Positions 31,536 through 39,430 of a stretch of DNA of 64,000 nucleotides are shown here, piece after piece. Position 1 is the stretch's first letter. Each line of letters begins with the position of its first letter. Below the pieces are notes generated by a model, which was given only the letters and a program-made list of their open reading frames with translations, searched no databases and was not told where the DNA came from. Source of the stretch: Leifsonia sp. 466MF (GTDB lineage Bacteria > Actinomycetota > Actinomycetes > Actinomycetales > Microbacteriaceae); contig NZ_LT629696.1 of the NCBI RefSeq assembly GCF_900100265.1, positions 3,596,001 to 3,660,000 of the forward strand. The letters are read 5' to 3'. Made by a program: the position numbers and the translations under genes.

Positions 31536-31588
31536 CCCGGCCCGGACAGCGCCTCCCCCGCAACAACGGGGAGGCGCCCCGGGCCGGG
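31536..31588 (+). terminator. Intra-operon hairpin (attenuator) after the binding-protein gene
   Basis: Two nested 10-bp perfect stems: outer CCCGGCCCGG (31536-31545) with CCGGGCCGGG (31579-31588), inner GCGCCTCCCC (31549-31558) with GGGGAGGCGC (31568-31577). There is no U tract. Such a structure typically stabilises the upstream mRNA or partially terminates, so that more binding protein than membrane components is made. Confidence 0.75.
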
Positions 31589-31644
31589 TTCCGCTCTACC
31601 CTGAGAACAGGAAGCATGCAGCGCACAGCTCGAAGGAGAACGCC

Positions 31645-32481
31645 GTGACCATGGAATCCGCGATCGTGGACGAGGAGCGGTCCTCCCGCCGTCCCGTCCT
31701 CTCCCTGCGGGGGGTCTCGAAAGGGTTCGGCGCCGTCCAAGCGCTCACCGACATCCACCTCGACGTCTACCCTGGGGAGGTCGTCGCCCTGGTCGGCGAC
31801 AACGGCGCCGGCAAGTCGACGCTCGTCAAGATCCTCGCCGGCGTCCACCCGCAGGATGCGGGGACGATCGAGTTCGACGGCCAGGAGGTGAACATCCCCT
31901 CGCCCGCCGCCTCCCGGCAGCTCGGCATCGCCACCGTCTTCCAGGACCTCGCCCTGTGCGACAACCTCGACGTGGTCTCCAACCTCTTCCTGGGCCGCGA
32001 GATCAGCAAGGGAACGCTCGACGAGGAGGAGATGGAGAAGCGGTCGTGGAGCCTGCTCCGGCAGCTGTCGGCCCGCATCCCCTCGGTCCGCATCGCCGTC
32101 GCGTCGCTCTCCGGCGGACAGCGGCAGACCGTCGCGATCGCCCGGTCGCTGATCGGCGACCCCCGCGTCGTCATCCTCGACGAGCCGACCGCCGCCCTGG
32201 GCGTCGCGCAGACCGCCGAAGTGCTCAACCTCATCGAGCGGCTGCGCGAGCGCGGACTCGGCGTCATCCTGATCAGCCACAACATGGCCGACGTGCAGGC
32301 CGTCGCCGACCGCGTCGCGGTGCTGCGTCTCGGCCGCAACAACGGCGACTTCCGCGTGCCGGAGGTCAGCTACGAGGAGATCATCTCCGCCATCACCGGC
32401 GCGACCGACAACGTCGTGGTGCGTCGCGCCGAGCGGCTCATGGAGGCCGAAGAATCCACCGAACGGAGCCCGGAAGCATGA
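31645..32481 (+). CDS. Sugar ABC transporter ATP-binding protein (single ABC domain)
   Basis: 278 residues with one nucleotide-binding domain: Walker A GDNGAGKSTL, signature LSGGQRQTVAIARS, Walker B VVILDEPTAALG, and the switch histidine in LISHNMADV. It is half the size of RbsA/XylG-type tandem ATPases, matching the single-domain FrcA-like branch, so it would work as a homodimer. GTG start after GAAGGAGA. Overlaps the permease by 4 bp (ATGA). Confidence 0.92.
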   Translation: MTMESAIVDEERSSRRPVLSLRGVSKGFGAVQALTDIHLDVYPGEVVALVGDNGAGKSTLVKILAGVHPQDAGTIEFDGQEVNIPSPAASRQLGIATVFQDLALCDNLDVVSNLFLGREISKGTLDEEEMEKRSWSLLRQLSARIPSVRIAVASLSGGQRQTVAIARSLIGDPRVVILDEPTAALGVAQTAEVLNLIERLRERGLGVILISHNMADVQAVADRVAVLRLGRNNGDFRVPEVSYEEIISAITGATDNVVVRRAERLMEAEESTERSPEA

Positions 32482-33731
32482 CAAAGGCACCAGAGACGCC
32501 GGCCGAGCTGGCGGCGGACCTCCAGGACGAGCGGATCATCCGCGACGAGGGGCTCGGCGGAGCGGTCCGCGCCTTCGGACGCCGGGTGCGCGGCGGCGAC
32601 CTCGGATCGCTGCCGGTCGTCATCGGACTCGTCGTGATCTGGGTCGTGTTCCAGATCCTCAACCCAAACTTCCTCAGCGCGAACAACCTGGTCAACCTGA
32701 CGCTGCAGTGCGCCGCGATCGGCACGATCTCGATCGGCATCGTGCTGGTGCTGCTGCTCGGCCAGATCGACCTGTCGGTCGGGTCGGTGAGCGGTGTCGC
32801 CGCGGCCATCCTCGGGGTCGGCTTCACCCAGCTGCACTGGCCGCTGTGGCTCACGGTGATCGTCGCCATCCTCGCCGGTTCGGCGATCGGGCTGCTCTAC
32901 GGCTTCCTGTTCACCCGCTTCGGCGTCCCGAGCTTCGTGATCACGCTGGCCGGTCTGCTCGGCTTCCTCGGCCTCCAGCTGTGGATCCTCGGCGCGAACA
33001 GCTCGATCAACATCCCCTACGACTCGTGGATCGTGAAGTTCGCGCAGCAGTGGTTCCTCCCGCCGTGGGCGGCGTACGCGCTGGCGGTGATCGCGGCGGG
33101 CGGGATGTTCTTCTCCGACTTCCGGCGCAACGTCCGCCGCCGCAACGCCGGGCTCTCTGAGGGATCGATGGCGGTGGTCGCCATCAAGGCCGCGCTGCTG
33201 CTCGTCGGACTGTGCATCAGCGTCTGGTACCTGTCCACCGACCGCGGCACGGGAGCGATGTTCCTGTTCTTCGTCGTGCTCGTGATCGTGATGAACTTCC
33301 TCCTCACCCGCACCCGCTGGGGCCGCTCGGTCTTCGCGGTCGGCGGCTCGGTGGAGGCGGCCCGTCGAGCCGGTATCCGCGTCAACCGCGTCTTCATCAG
33401 CGTGTTCATCCTGTGTTCGACCTTCGCGGCCGTCGGCGGCCTGCTCGCCGCCGCCCGCCTGGCGTCGGTGGGAGCGGGCTCTGGTGGAACCGATACCAAC
33501 CTGAACGCGATCGCGGCGGCGGTGATCGGCGGAACGAGCCTGTTCGGTGGACGCGGTTCGGCGTGGTCGGCGCTGCTCGGCATCCTGGTCATCCAGTCGA
33601 TCTCGAACGGTCTGACGCTCCTCAACCTGGACTCGTCGTACCGCTTCATGATCACGGGCGCCGTGCTGCTGCTCGCCGTGATCATCGACTCGCTGTCGCG
33701 GCGCTCGAGGGCGTCGCACGGCCAAGCCTAG
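32478..33731 (+). CDS. Sugar ABC transporter permease (XylH/FrcC type)
   Basis: 417 residues, about 10 membrane helices. The conserved LLLGQIDLSVGSVSGVAAA segment and the late GGTSLFGGRGSAWSALLG loop are typical of carbohydrate-uptake-type-2 permeases. A central charged loop (RRNVRRRNAG) splits the membrane domain, as in xylose permeases. Last gene of the importer operon. Confidence 0.92.
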   Translation: MTKAPETPAELAADLQDERIIRDEGLGGAVRAFGRRVRGGDLGSLPVVIGLVVIWVVFQILNPNFLSANNLVNLTLQCAAIGTISIGIVLVLLLGQIDLSVGSVSGVAAAILGVGFTQLHWPLWLTVIVAILAGSAIGLLYGFLFTRFGVPSFVITLAGLLGFLGLQLWILGANSSINIPYDSWIVKFAQQWFLPPWAAYALAVIAAGGMFFSDFRRNVRRRNAGLSEGSMAVVAIKAALLLVGLCISVWYLSTDRGTGAMFLFFVVLVIVMNFLLTRTRWGRSVFAVGGSVEAARRAGIRVNRVFISVFILCSTFAAVGGLLAAARLASVGAGSGGTDTNLNAIAAAVIGGTSLFGGRGSAWSALLGILVIQSISNGLTLLNLDSSYRFMITGAVLLLAVIIDSLSRRSRASHGQA

Positions 33732-33775
33732 GGACTCCGGTCCCGTCCTCCGGGCGGGCGTGGGAGAGTGGTGGG

Positions 33776-34012
33776 ATGACCCGGACCACCACCTTCCGCG
33801 CCCGCCTTCTGCGTTCGGGCGCGGAACCGCAGACGGTGACCGTCCGCTCCGCGTCGGACGCCCCTCCGCGCACGCTTCGACGCGCGGCCGGCGGAGGCGG
33901 GACGCTCAACTTCGACGTCTACGCGCTGCTGGATGCGGACGGTTGGCCCGCATCCGCCACGTACACATACGTGGAATCCCTCTCGCGCGAACCCGCCGCC
34001 CCCGACGCCTGA
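33776..34012 (+). CDS. Small hypothetical protein
   Basis: 78 residues, with a basic Arg/Thr-rich N-terminal half and a C-terminal NFDVYALLDADGWP segment. No recognised domain or signal peptide. The frame has the GC-rich third positions of real genes. ATG 33776 is preceded by a G-rich stretch; the start is plausible but unproven. Confidence 0.55.
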   Translation: MTRTTTFRARLLRSGAEPQTVTVRSASDAPPRTLRRAAGGGGTLNFDVYALLDADGWPASATYTYVESLSREPAAPDA

Positions 34013-34040
34013 CCCCTCTTCCCGGGTATTCCTCTGGCGT

Positions 34041-34098
34041 CGAGGTGCACGTTGTTGCGGTCGACACGCCGTGGGGATGCGCAACAAGGTGCACCTCG
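34041..34098. repeat. 58-bp near-perfect inverted repeat
   Basis: Arms of 19 bp (34041-34059 and 34080-34098; CGAGGTGCAC-G-TTGTTGCG against CGCAACAA-G-GTGCACCTCG) match except at one position and flank a 20-bp loop. It sits between the ends of the 78-residue gene and the convergent hemL. It may be a terminator without a U tract or a REP/MITE-like mobile palindrome. Confidence 0.85.
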
Positions 34099-34129
34099 GC
34101 GAAGGGGATCGCAGAGGTGCAGGGGCGGG

Positions 34130-35443
34130 TCAGGTGGTGGGGGTGGGGGTGGCGGCGGCCGCTGCGCGGGCGGCGGCGGGGAGGGCGTTCAGGATGCGGT
34201 CGGCAGCTGCCGCGTCGTGCGCGGCGGTGACGAACCACGCCTCGAAGACGCTCGGCGGCAGCGAGACGCCCTGGTCGAGCATCGCGTGGAAGAACGCACG
34301 GTAGCGGTATGCCTCCTGCCGCTGCACCTCGGCGTACGTCCGCGGAGCCCGGTCGAAGTCGCCGAAGACGACGCTGAACAGGTTGCCCGCGTGCTGCACC
34401 CGGTGGGCGACTCCGGCGGCCGAGAGCGCATCCGAGACCTCCGACGACACTGTCTCCGCGACCGTGTCGAGGCGGTCGTAGACGGCCTCGTCAGCGTTCG
34501 CCAGCGTGGCGAGACCGGCGGCGACCGCGACCGGGTTCCCGGAGAGCGTTCCCGCCTGGTACACCGGACCGGCCGGCGCGAGGAAGTCCATGAGCTCGGC
34601 GCGTCCGCCGAGGGCCGCCAGCGGCATCCCGCCGCCGATGACCTTCCCGAAGGTCACCAGGTCGGGCGTGTAGCCGCGGTCGAGTCCCCAGAAGCCGGCG
34701 TCGCTGACGCGGAAACCGGTCAGCACCTCGTCGAGGATGAGCAAGGCGCCGAACTCGTGCGCGAGGTCGGTCAGTGCGGCGTTGAAGCCGGCATCCGGCG
34801 GGACGACGCCCATGTTGGCGGCGGCGGCCTCGGTGATGACGGCGGCGATGTCGGGGCCTTGCGCCTCGAAGACCGCGCGCACCGCATCCAGATCGTTGTA
34901 CGGGAGCACGATCGTCTGGGCTGCCGTCGCCTCGGTCACGCCGGCAGAGCCGGGGAGCGCGAGGGTCGCGAGACCCGAGCCGGCCTCGGCCAGAAGGCTG
35001 TCCGAGTGGCCGTGATAGTGTCCGGCGAACTTGATCAGCAGCGGCCGGCCGGTGAATCCGCGCGCGAGGCGGATGGCGCTCATCGTCGCCTCGGTACCGG
35101 TGGAGACGAGCCGCAGCTTCTCGATGAACGGGACACGGGCGATCACGGCCTCGGCGAGCTCGGTCTCGGCGGGAGTCGACGCCCCGAAGGACAGGCCGCG
35201 CGCTGCCGCCTGCTGCACCGCATCCACGACGGCGGGATGCGCGTGGCCGAGGATCGCCGGACCCCACGACGCGACCAGGTCGACGTACTCGCGGCCGTCC
35301 GCGTCGGTGACGTACGGGCCGGAAGCCGACACCAGGAAGCGCGGGGTTCCGCCGACCGAGCGGAACGCGCGCACCGGCGAGTTCACACCGCCCGGGATGA
35401 CGCGCTGCGCCCGCTCGAACTGCTGTTCGTTCTCGTCGTTCAT
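34130..35443 (-). CDS. hemL: Glutamate-1-semialdehyde 2,1-aminomutase
   Basis: 437 residues from the ATG at 35443, which overlaps the hemB stop in ATGA; a GTG three codons earlier is less likely. It has class III aminotransferase features: [29 protein letters not shown], and the PLP lysine in [17 protein letters not shown]. It converts glutamate-1-semialdehyde to 5-aminolevulinate, the second step of the C5 route begun by HemA. Confidence 0.95.
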   Translation of the reverse strand: MNDENEQQFERAQRVIPGGVNSPVRAFRSVGGTPRFLVSASGPYVTDADGREYVDLVASWGPAILGHAHPAVVDAVQQAAARGLSFGASTPAETELAEAVIARVPFIEKLRLVSTGTEATMSAIRLARGFTGRPLLIKFAGHYHGHSDSLLAEAGSGLATLALPGSAGVTEATAAQTIVLPYNDLDAVRAVFEAQGPDIAAVITEAAAANMGVVPPDAGFNAALTDLAHEFGALLILDEVLTGFRVSDAGFWGLDRGYTPDLVTFGKVIGGGMPLAALGGRAELMDFLAPAGPVYQAGTLSGNPVAVAAGLATLANADEAVYDRLDTVAETVSSEVSDALSAAGVAHRVQHAGNLFSVVFGDFDRAPRTYAEVQRQEAYRYRAFFHAMLDQGVSLPPSVFEAWFVTAAHDAAAADRILNALPAAARAAAAATPTPTT

Positions 35444-36420
35444 CGCAGCCACCCGGCCACCTCCGTCGCCCAGTAGGTCATGATCGCGTCGGCGCCGGCG
35501 CGGCGTGCGCCGATCAGCGTCTCCTCGATGATCCGGTCGCGGTCGATCCAGCCGTTGGCCGCCGCGGCCTCCACCATCGCGTACTCCCCCGACACCTGGT
35601 ACGCCCAGACCGGGACATCGCTGATCGCGGCGACATCGCTGAGAACGTCGAGGTAGCTGAGCGCCGGCTTCACCATGAGGATGTCGGCGCCCTCCTCCAG
35701 GTCGAGACGCGCCTCGCGCAGGCCCTCGCGGCGGTTCGCCGGGTCCTGCTGGTAGGCGCGGCGGTCGCCGGAGAGCTGCGAGTCGACGGCCTCGCGGAAG
35801 GGTCCGTAGAAGCCGGAGGCGTACTTGGCCGCGTAGGCCAGGATGACGACATCCGTGTGCCCGGTCTCATCGAGGGCCTCGCGGACGGCGGCGACCTGGC
35901 CGTCCATCATCCCGCTGAGGCCGAGGAGCTGCGAGCCGGCCTCCGCCTGCGCGACCGCCATGTCGCGGTAGCGGAGGAGGGTGGCGTCGTTGTCGACGTG
36001 ACCGCGCGCATCCAGAACCCCGCAGTGGCCGTGGTCGGTGAACTCGTCGAGGCACAGGTCGGTCTGGACCACGAGCGCGTCGCCCACCTCGTCGGCGAGC
36101 ACCCGCGTCGCGACGTTGAGGATGCCGTCGGGATCGGTCGCTCCGGAGCCGATGGCGTCGCGCTCCTCCGGGACGCCGAACAGCATCAGACCGCCGACGC
36201 CGGCCTCAGCAGCCTCGTTCGCGACGCGCTTCAGCGAATCGAGGCCGTGCTGGGAGACACCGGGCATCGAGGCGATCGGAACGGCCTCGGTGGCGCCCTC
36301 TCGGACGAAGAGCGGGAGGATCAGCTCGGCGGGGTGGAGGCGGGTCTCGGCGGTCAGCCGGCGCATCGCCGGGGACTGCCGCAGCCGTCGGGGCCGGATG
36401 ACGGGATGCAGTTCACTCAC
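35440..36420 (-). CDS. hemB: Delta-aminolevulinic acid dehydratase (porphobilinogen synthase)
   Basis: 326 residues. Schiff-base lysines lie in [11 protein letters not shown] and [13 protein letters not shown]. The metal-binding segment [17 protein letters not shown] retains two cysteines. It condenses two 5-aminolevulinates to porphobilinogen. The GTG start follows TAGGCT by seven bases with no Shine-Dalgarno, so hemBL has its own promoter downstream of the foreign-looking island and does not depend on read-through from hemD. Confidence 0.95.
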   Translation of the reverse strand: MSELHPVIRPRRLRQSPAMRRLTAETRLHPAELILPLFVREGATEAVPIASMPGVSQHGLDSLKRVANEAAEAGVGGLMLFGVPEERDAIGSGATDPDGILNVATRVLADEVGDALVVQTDLCLDEFTDHGHCGVLDARGHVDNDATLLRYRDMAVAQAEAGSQLLGLSGMMDGQVAAVREALDETGHTDVVILAYAAKYASGFYGPFREAVDSQLSGDRRAYQQDPANRREGLREARLDLEEGADILMVKPALSYLDVLSDVAAISDVPVWAYQVSGEYAMVEAAAANGWIDRDRIIEETLIGARRAGADAIMTYWATEVAGWLR

Positions 36421-36427
36421 TCACATC

Positions 36428-36433
36428 AGCCTA
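36428..36433 (-). promoter_or_regulatory. -10 box TAGGCT, hemBL
   Basis: Seven bases before the hemB GTG (36420), just past the end of the lipase island. Confidence 0.55.
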
Positions 36434-36466
36434 CGCCCGCGTCACTGTGGGTCTTCCGAACGCTCC

Positions 36467-36805
36467 TCAGTCCAACCCGTCGCGAACGGCGATGAAGCGT
36501 TCGCGGACTTCGGACTGCTCACGAACCATCGCGTCGTACTCTTCCTCCAATTCGCCGACCTTGCGGCCTGCGGAGACCACGTTCTCGTGCGCGATGTCCG
36601 ACGCATGCTGGAGCGCCTCGCGAAAGCCGGAGTCGTCCGCGACACCTGTATGTACGCCGAAGTAGTAGAAGCTCTCCCGTACCTGATCGACACGGGATCG
36701 GTAGTGGCCGATGTATTCCTCAGCCTGCTCGATCCGCTTTCGCGCGATTCTGCGCTGCTGCTCTTGCTCGTCTTCCAACTCGTGGAGCGATCGATGAGTC
36801 ACCAT
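36467..36805 (-). CDS. Small coiled-coil protein of the lipase island (putative partner 2)
   Basis: 112 residues, almost entirely charged amphipathic helix (LHELEDEQEQQRRIARKRIE at the start, KVGELEEEYDAMVREQSEVR at the end) with an aromatic centre (ESFYYFG). No signal peptide or membrane helix. Its ATG overlaps the preceding stop by 7 bp. Size, helical make-up and position after a lipase resemble the DUF3958-like targeting partners encoded beside T7SS LXG/lipase toxins in Firmicutes. That family link is a hypothesis from architecture, not a match I could test. Confidence 0.7.
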   Translation of the reverse strand: MVTHRSLHELEDEQEQQRRIARKRIEQAEEYIGHYRSRVDQVRESFYYFGVHTGVADDSGFREALQHASDIAHENVVSAGRKVGELEEEYDAMVREQSEVRERFIAVRDGLD

Positions 36806-37146
36806 GCGATGCTGTTCACCCCTTGCGCGTAGTCGCTTTCTCTCGTCAGCTCGCCGATTCCCCGTGTGACGGTGTCGGCAACCGCACCGGCTAGGACGCT
36901 GTTGTTGACGTCCGCCGTCCCGAGGGTGAATCCGACGCCCGCGCTCGCTGACATCACGATCGCGGACTCGCTGATCTTCACAGCGGCATTGCTGGCGTGA
37001 ACGAGGGGCGGGATCACACTGTTGAGCAAGTTCACCGCCAGACTGTGAGCCTGGTCCTCGATCCAGTCCAGGACCTCAGTGACACCCGTCTGGATCTCGC
37101 GGTTGAGGCCATCGAAGAGTTCCTGCACGAAATCTGCCGAATCCAT
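36799..37146 (-). CDS. Small helical protein of the lipase island (putative partner 1)
   Basis: 115 residues from the ATG at 37146, preceded by an AGGAGG-type Shine-Dalgarno. An acidic amphipathic N-terminal helix (MDSADFVQELFDGLNREIQ) is followed by less polar helices (NAAVKISESAIVMSASAGVG). No signal peptide. It follows the lipase gene by 14 bp and is coupled to the next gene. No known family is recognised. It may be a WXG100-like or Lap-like chaperone for the lipase C-terminal helical domain; this is inference from context. Confidence 0.7.
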   Translation of the reverse strand: MDSADFVQELFDGLNREIQTGVTEVLDWIEDQAHSLAVNLLNSVIPPLVHASNAAVKISESAIVMSASAGVGFTLGTADVNNSVLAGAVADTVTRGIGELTRESDYAQGVNSIAW

Positions 37147-37160
37147 GATCAGCCGTCCTC

Positions 37161-38393
37161 CTAGCCGGCGAGTCCGAAGTTGAGAGCCCACCGCGCATCC
37201 TGCTCAAGCGTGTTGCGCACGGATCGCGAGATTCCCTGACTGAGCTGGTCCACCCGTTCGATGTGGCGGTCGACCAGGCGATCCACCTCCCGCACGGCTT
37301 CCTGGTCGACGTTCTGGTGGACGTGCAGCCGATTGGTATCGATGCAGTTCTCGATGTCATAAGCCGTGATGCACGGGAGGCCCGTCGCGGCGTTCTTGGC
37401 AGCCAGCAGCCCCTCCTCCATGCGCGGAACGATCCGGCTGTTGGCGAGCTTGATCTCCGTCAGCGCGGTCGCGGCACCACCGATGCTCGCCGCGAGGCCG
37501 AGAGCGGAGACCGTGTTGACCATCACCATCGCACCGGACGCGTTCTTGGCTAAGGATTTCATCGCCGCAGGGTTCCGCGCGATGCCTGCTAGAGCCATCA
37601 GTGCAGGGGAGAGAGCAGCGGCCGCTCCCGGGAGGAGCGTGTCGACCGCGTTCGCGAAGATGTCCTCGAGGCGATGACCCTTGGCACCGGCGCCTGTGAT
37701 GGTGCCGTCGGGGTTGACCGCAAACGCCTCACGCTTCGAAATGTTGTGATAGTCGGGAGTCGGACGGCCCCGCTTGTCGGCCACGAAGTCAGCAGCACCG
37801 GTCCGATTCCCGTAGATGTTGCCCACCACGTCCCACACGTTCACATAGTTGTGCAGGCGCTTGCTCCCGGCCCGAGCGTCGGCCTGCACGCGCTTCTTCT
37901 CCTCGGGTGTCAACCAGTCCCACGGATCGGGCCCATTGAACGTTGTCGCATCCCAGTCGTTCTCCGCCGCGATCAGGAGAGCGAGGAACCCCCCTAGCGA
38001 ATGCCCCGTGGCCTCGATGGATGAGTCAGGATGGTTCTCCCTTACCCGTTGGGCGAAGAGCTGCGCATCGCGCACCTGACTCATCGGACCCTGCGTGCCC
38101 CCGACAACCGTCTCGATGTCCTCCAAGAGGTCGGCTCGGTGATCCGGGTTGGTTCCCGCATACGATACGACGATGTGGGACATGTCGGGCTTGCCGTTCA
38201 CCACCGGTGCGACGGCCATCGCCTGGAAGCCGTTGGCCGCGTTGGTCGCGGTGTCGATCACCTCATACACCCGTTGGTGATCACCACTACCGGTAGTGAA
38301 CTGCTTGTGCTTAGACAGCGGTGGGTCTCGCCGGAGGCGGTCCACATCATAGGCCTCGCTCGCAAGGTCCATGTATTCTTCGGCGGTCGTCAC
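37161..38393 (-). CDS. Lipase-fold protein with C-terminal helical domain (putative T7SS toxin)
   Basis: 410 residues. The N-terminal half is a class 3 lipase-like alpha/beta hydrolase: nucleophile elbow ATGHSLGG (Ser132), acid in NYVNVWDVVGN (Asp188) and histidine in AKGHRLEDI (His240), with typical triad order and spacing. Residues 255-315 are hydrophobic Ala/Gly/Leu-rich, and 340-410 are amphipathic helix. There is no Sec or Tat signal. The GTG start has a strong Shine-Dalgarno (GGAGGTGA) inside the upstream lipoprotein gene and overlaps its stop by 4 bp. With lipoproteins upstream and two small helical proteins downstream, it fits a secreted phospholipase toxin with N-terminal catalytic and C-terminal targeting domain. 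A housekeeping lipase is the alternative. Confidence 0.8.
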   Translation of the reverse strand: MTTAEEYMDLASEAYDVDRLRRDPPLSKHKQFTTGSGDHQRVYEVIDTATNAANGFQAMAVAPVVNGKPDMSHIVVSYAGTNPDHRADLLEDIETVVGGTQGPMSQVRDAQLFAQRVRENHPDSSIEATGHSLGGFLALLIAAENDWDATTFNGPDPWDWLTPEEKKRVQADARAGSKRLHNYVNVWDVVGNIYGNRTGAADFVADKRGRPTPDYHNISKREAFAVNPDGTITGAGAKGHRLEDIFANAVDTLLPGAAAALSPALMALAGIARNPAAMKSLAKNASGAMVMVNTVSALGLAASIGGAATALTEIKLANSRIVPRMEEGLLAAKNAATGLPCITAYDIENCIDTNRLHVHQNVDQEAVREVDRLVDRHIERVDQLSQGISRSVRNTLEQDARWALNFGLAG

Positions 38394-38785
38394 TCGATCA
38401 CCTCCGACGTTCCATCACTGTAAACAACCGTCAAGGGCAAATGCGCGGACTGAGGCGGCGCAGCGGGCGGCATGCCCTCATCACCCACGAACGCTGGACC
38501 CGTCTCTGGCCCGATGATCACGTGGTACTCAATTCCAGCGACTGTTGCAATCGCGTTCGCGCGCCACGATGCCCCGAAACCCGGCCGATCGCCCTCCTGT
38601 GTGAACCGGACCTTCTCAACATTGGGTTGGTACTCATCCCGGTAATAGAGCGCGGCCTCCCGCTGCTGCTCTTTCGCCGGCGGATCTGAACTCATAACAC
38701 GACTTCCTATCAACGAACAGGCTGTCAAGCTCGCCAGCAGAGCGACCCACAGCATCACAGAACTCACTGCCCGAGCCACTCGCAT
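38390..38785 (-). CDS. Lipoprotein, putative lipase immunity protein (copy 1)
   Basis: 131 residues. The signal peptide ends in the lipobox SLTAC (Cys23). The mature domain of about 105 residues shares long blocks with the copy at 38925-39341 (YYRDEYQPNVEKVRFT, GDRPGFGASW, YHVIIGPETGPAFVG, VVYSDGTSEVIE), while the signal peptides differ. Being anchored outside the membrane and translationally coupled to the lipase suits self-protection against an exported enzyme. Function is inferred from context; no domain family is recognised. Confidence 0.8.
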   Translation of the reverse strand: MRVARAVSSVMLWVALLASLTACSLIGSRVMSSDPPAKEQQREAALYYRDEYQPNVEKVRFTQEGDRPGFGASWRANAIATVAGIEYHVIIGPETGPAFVGDEGMPPAAPPQSAHLPLTVVYSDGTSEVIE

Positions 38786-38892
38786 GCGAACCCCGCTCCC
38801 TGAACATCGGCCGAGGCACTCGAGTCCACGACCGGACGAAATGGTCCGTCACTTGAGAAGACGCAAGGCTCTATCGAACGTGACGCACCAAA

Positions 38893-38928
38893 TCAGAAAA
38901 GAGCGATCGGGTCGAGGGCGGTCGTCAC
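38893..38928 (-). pseudogene. Relic of the lipase gene start
   Basis: After the stop of lipoprotein copy 2, the sequence repeats the true lipase start: the same Shine-Dalgarno, the GTGA overlap and codons for V-T-T-A. It then diverges and reaches a stop at codon 12 (V-T-T-A-L-D-P-I-A-L-F). The shared 20-nt block reads GTGATCGAGTGACGACCGCC at both places. This marks the edge of a tandem duplication. Confidence 0.75.
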
Positions 38929-39341
38929 TCGATCACCTCCGACGTCCCATCACTGTAGACAATCGTCAAGGAGAGGTCCGGAGGGGGAGCAGGCGCCTCG
39001 GGCGGCGCGCCATCTCCACCTACGAACGCCGGACCCGTTTCCGGCCCGATGATCACGTGGTAATCAGAGCCCGCGACCGTTGCGATCGCGTTGGTGCACC
39101 ACGACGCGCCGAAACCTGGCCGATCACCATCCCGCGTGAATCGAACCTTCTCGACATTCGGTTGGTACTCATCCCGGTAGTAGAGCGCGGACTCCCGTTG
39201 CAATTCCTTGACCGGAGGGTCCGGAGTCCTCAGACGATCACGCAGCGGTCCGCAGCCCATGAGCCCCGCCACCAGGGCGACACCCAGCAGGACGCCCCCA
39301 CCAACCCGAACCACACGCACGCGCCACCTCCGCATTCCCAT
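38925..39341 (-). CDS. Lipoprotein, putative lipase immunity protein (copy 2)
   Basis: 138 residues, signal peptide with lipobox GLMGC (Cys30), mature domain paralogous to copy 1 at roughly 80% DNA identity by eye over about 280 bp. It has an Ala/Pro-rich insertion (PPEAPAPPPD) where copy 1 has PPAAPPQSA. First gene of the island, 89 bp after hemD. Retaining two diverging copies is common for immunity genes facing variant toxins. Alternative start: internal ATG two codons later. Confidence 0.8.
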   Translation of the reverse strand: MGMRRWRVRVVRVGGGVLLGVALVAGLMGCGPLRDRLRTPDPPVKELQRESALYYRDEYQPNVEKVRFTRDGDRPGFGASWCTNAIATVAGSDYHVIIGPETGPAFVGGDGAPPEAPAPPPDLSLTIVYSDGTSEVIE

Positions 39342-39430
39342 TCGGAGAACCCGGGAGTTCGACCGGACGGCTCGAAGACCCGTCAGTCAGATAGACGTGG
39401 CGACCTGCCCGACCATGACGCTTCGAGGCG

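Noticed and set aside
30400..32490. A long minus-strand open frame opposite the sugar importer
   Set aside because: It is antisense to the binding-protein and ATPase genes, whose motifs are intact. High GC at third positions creates such open antisense frames.
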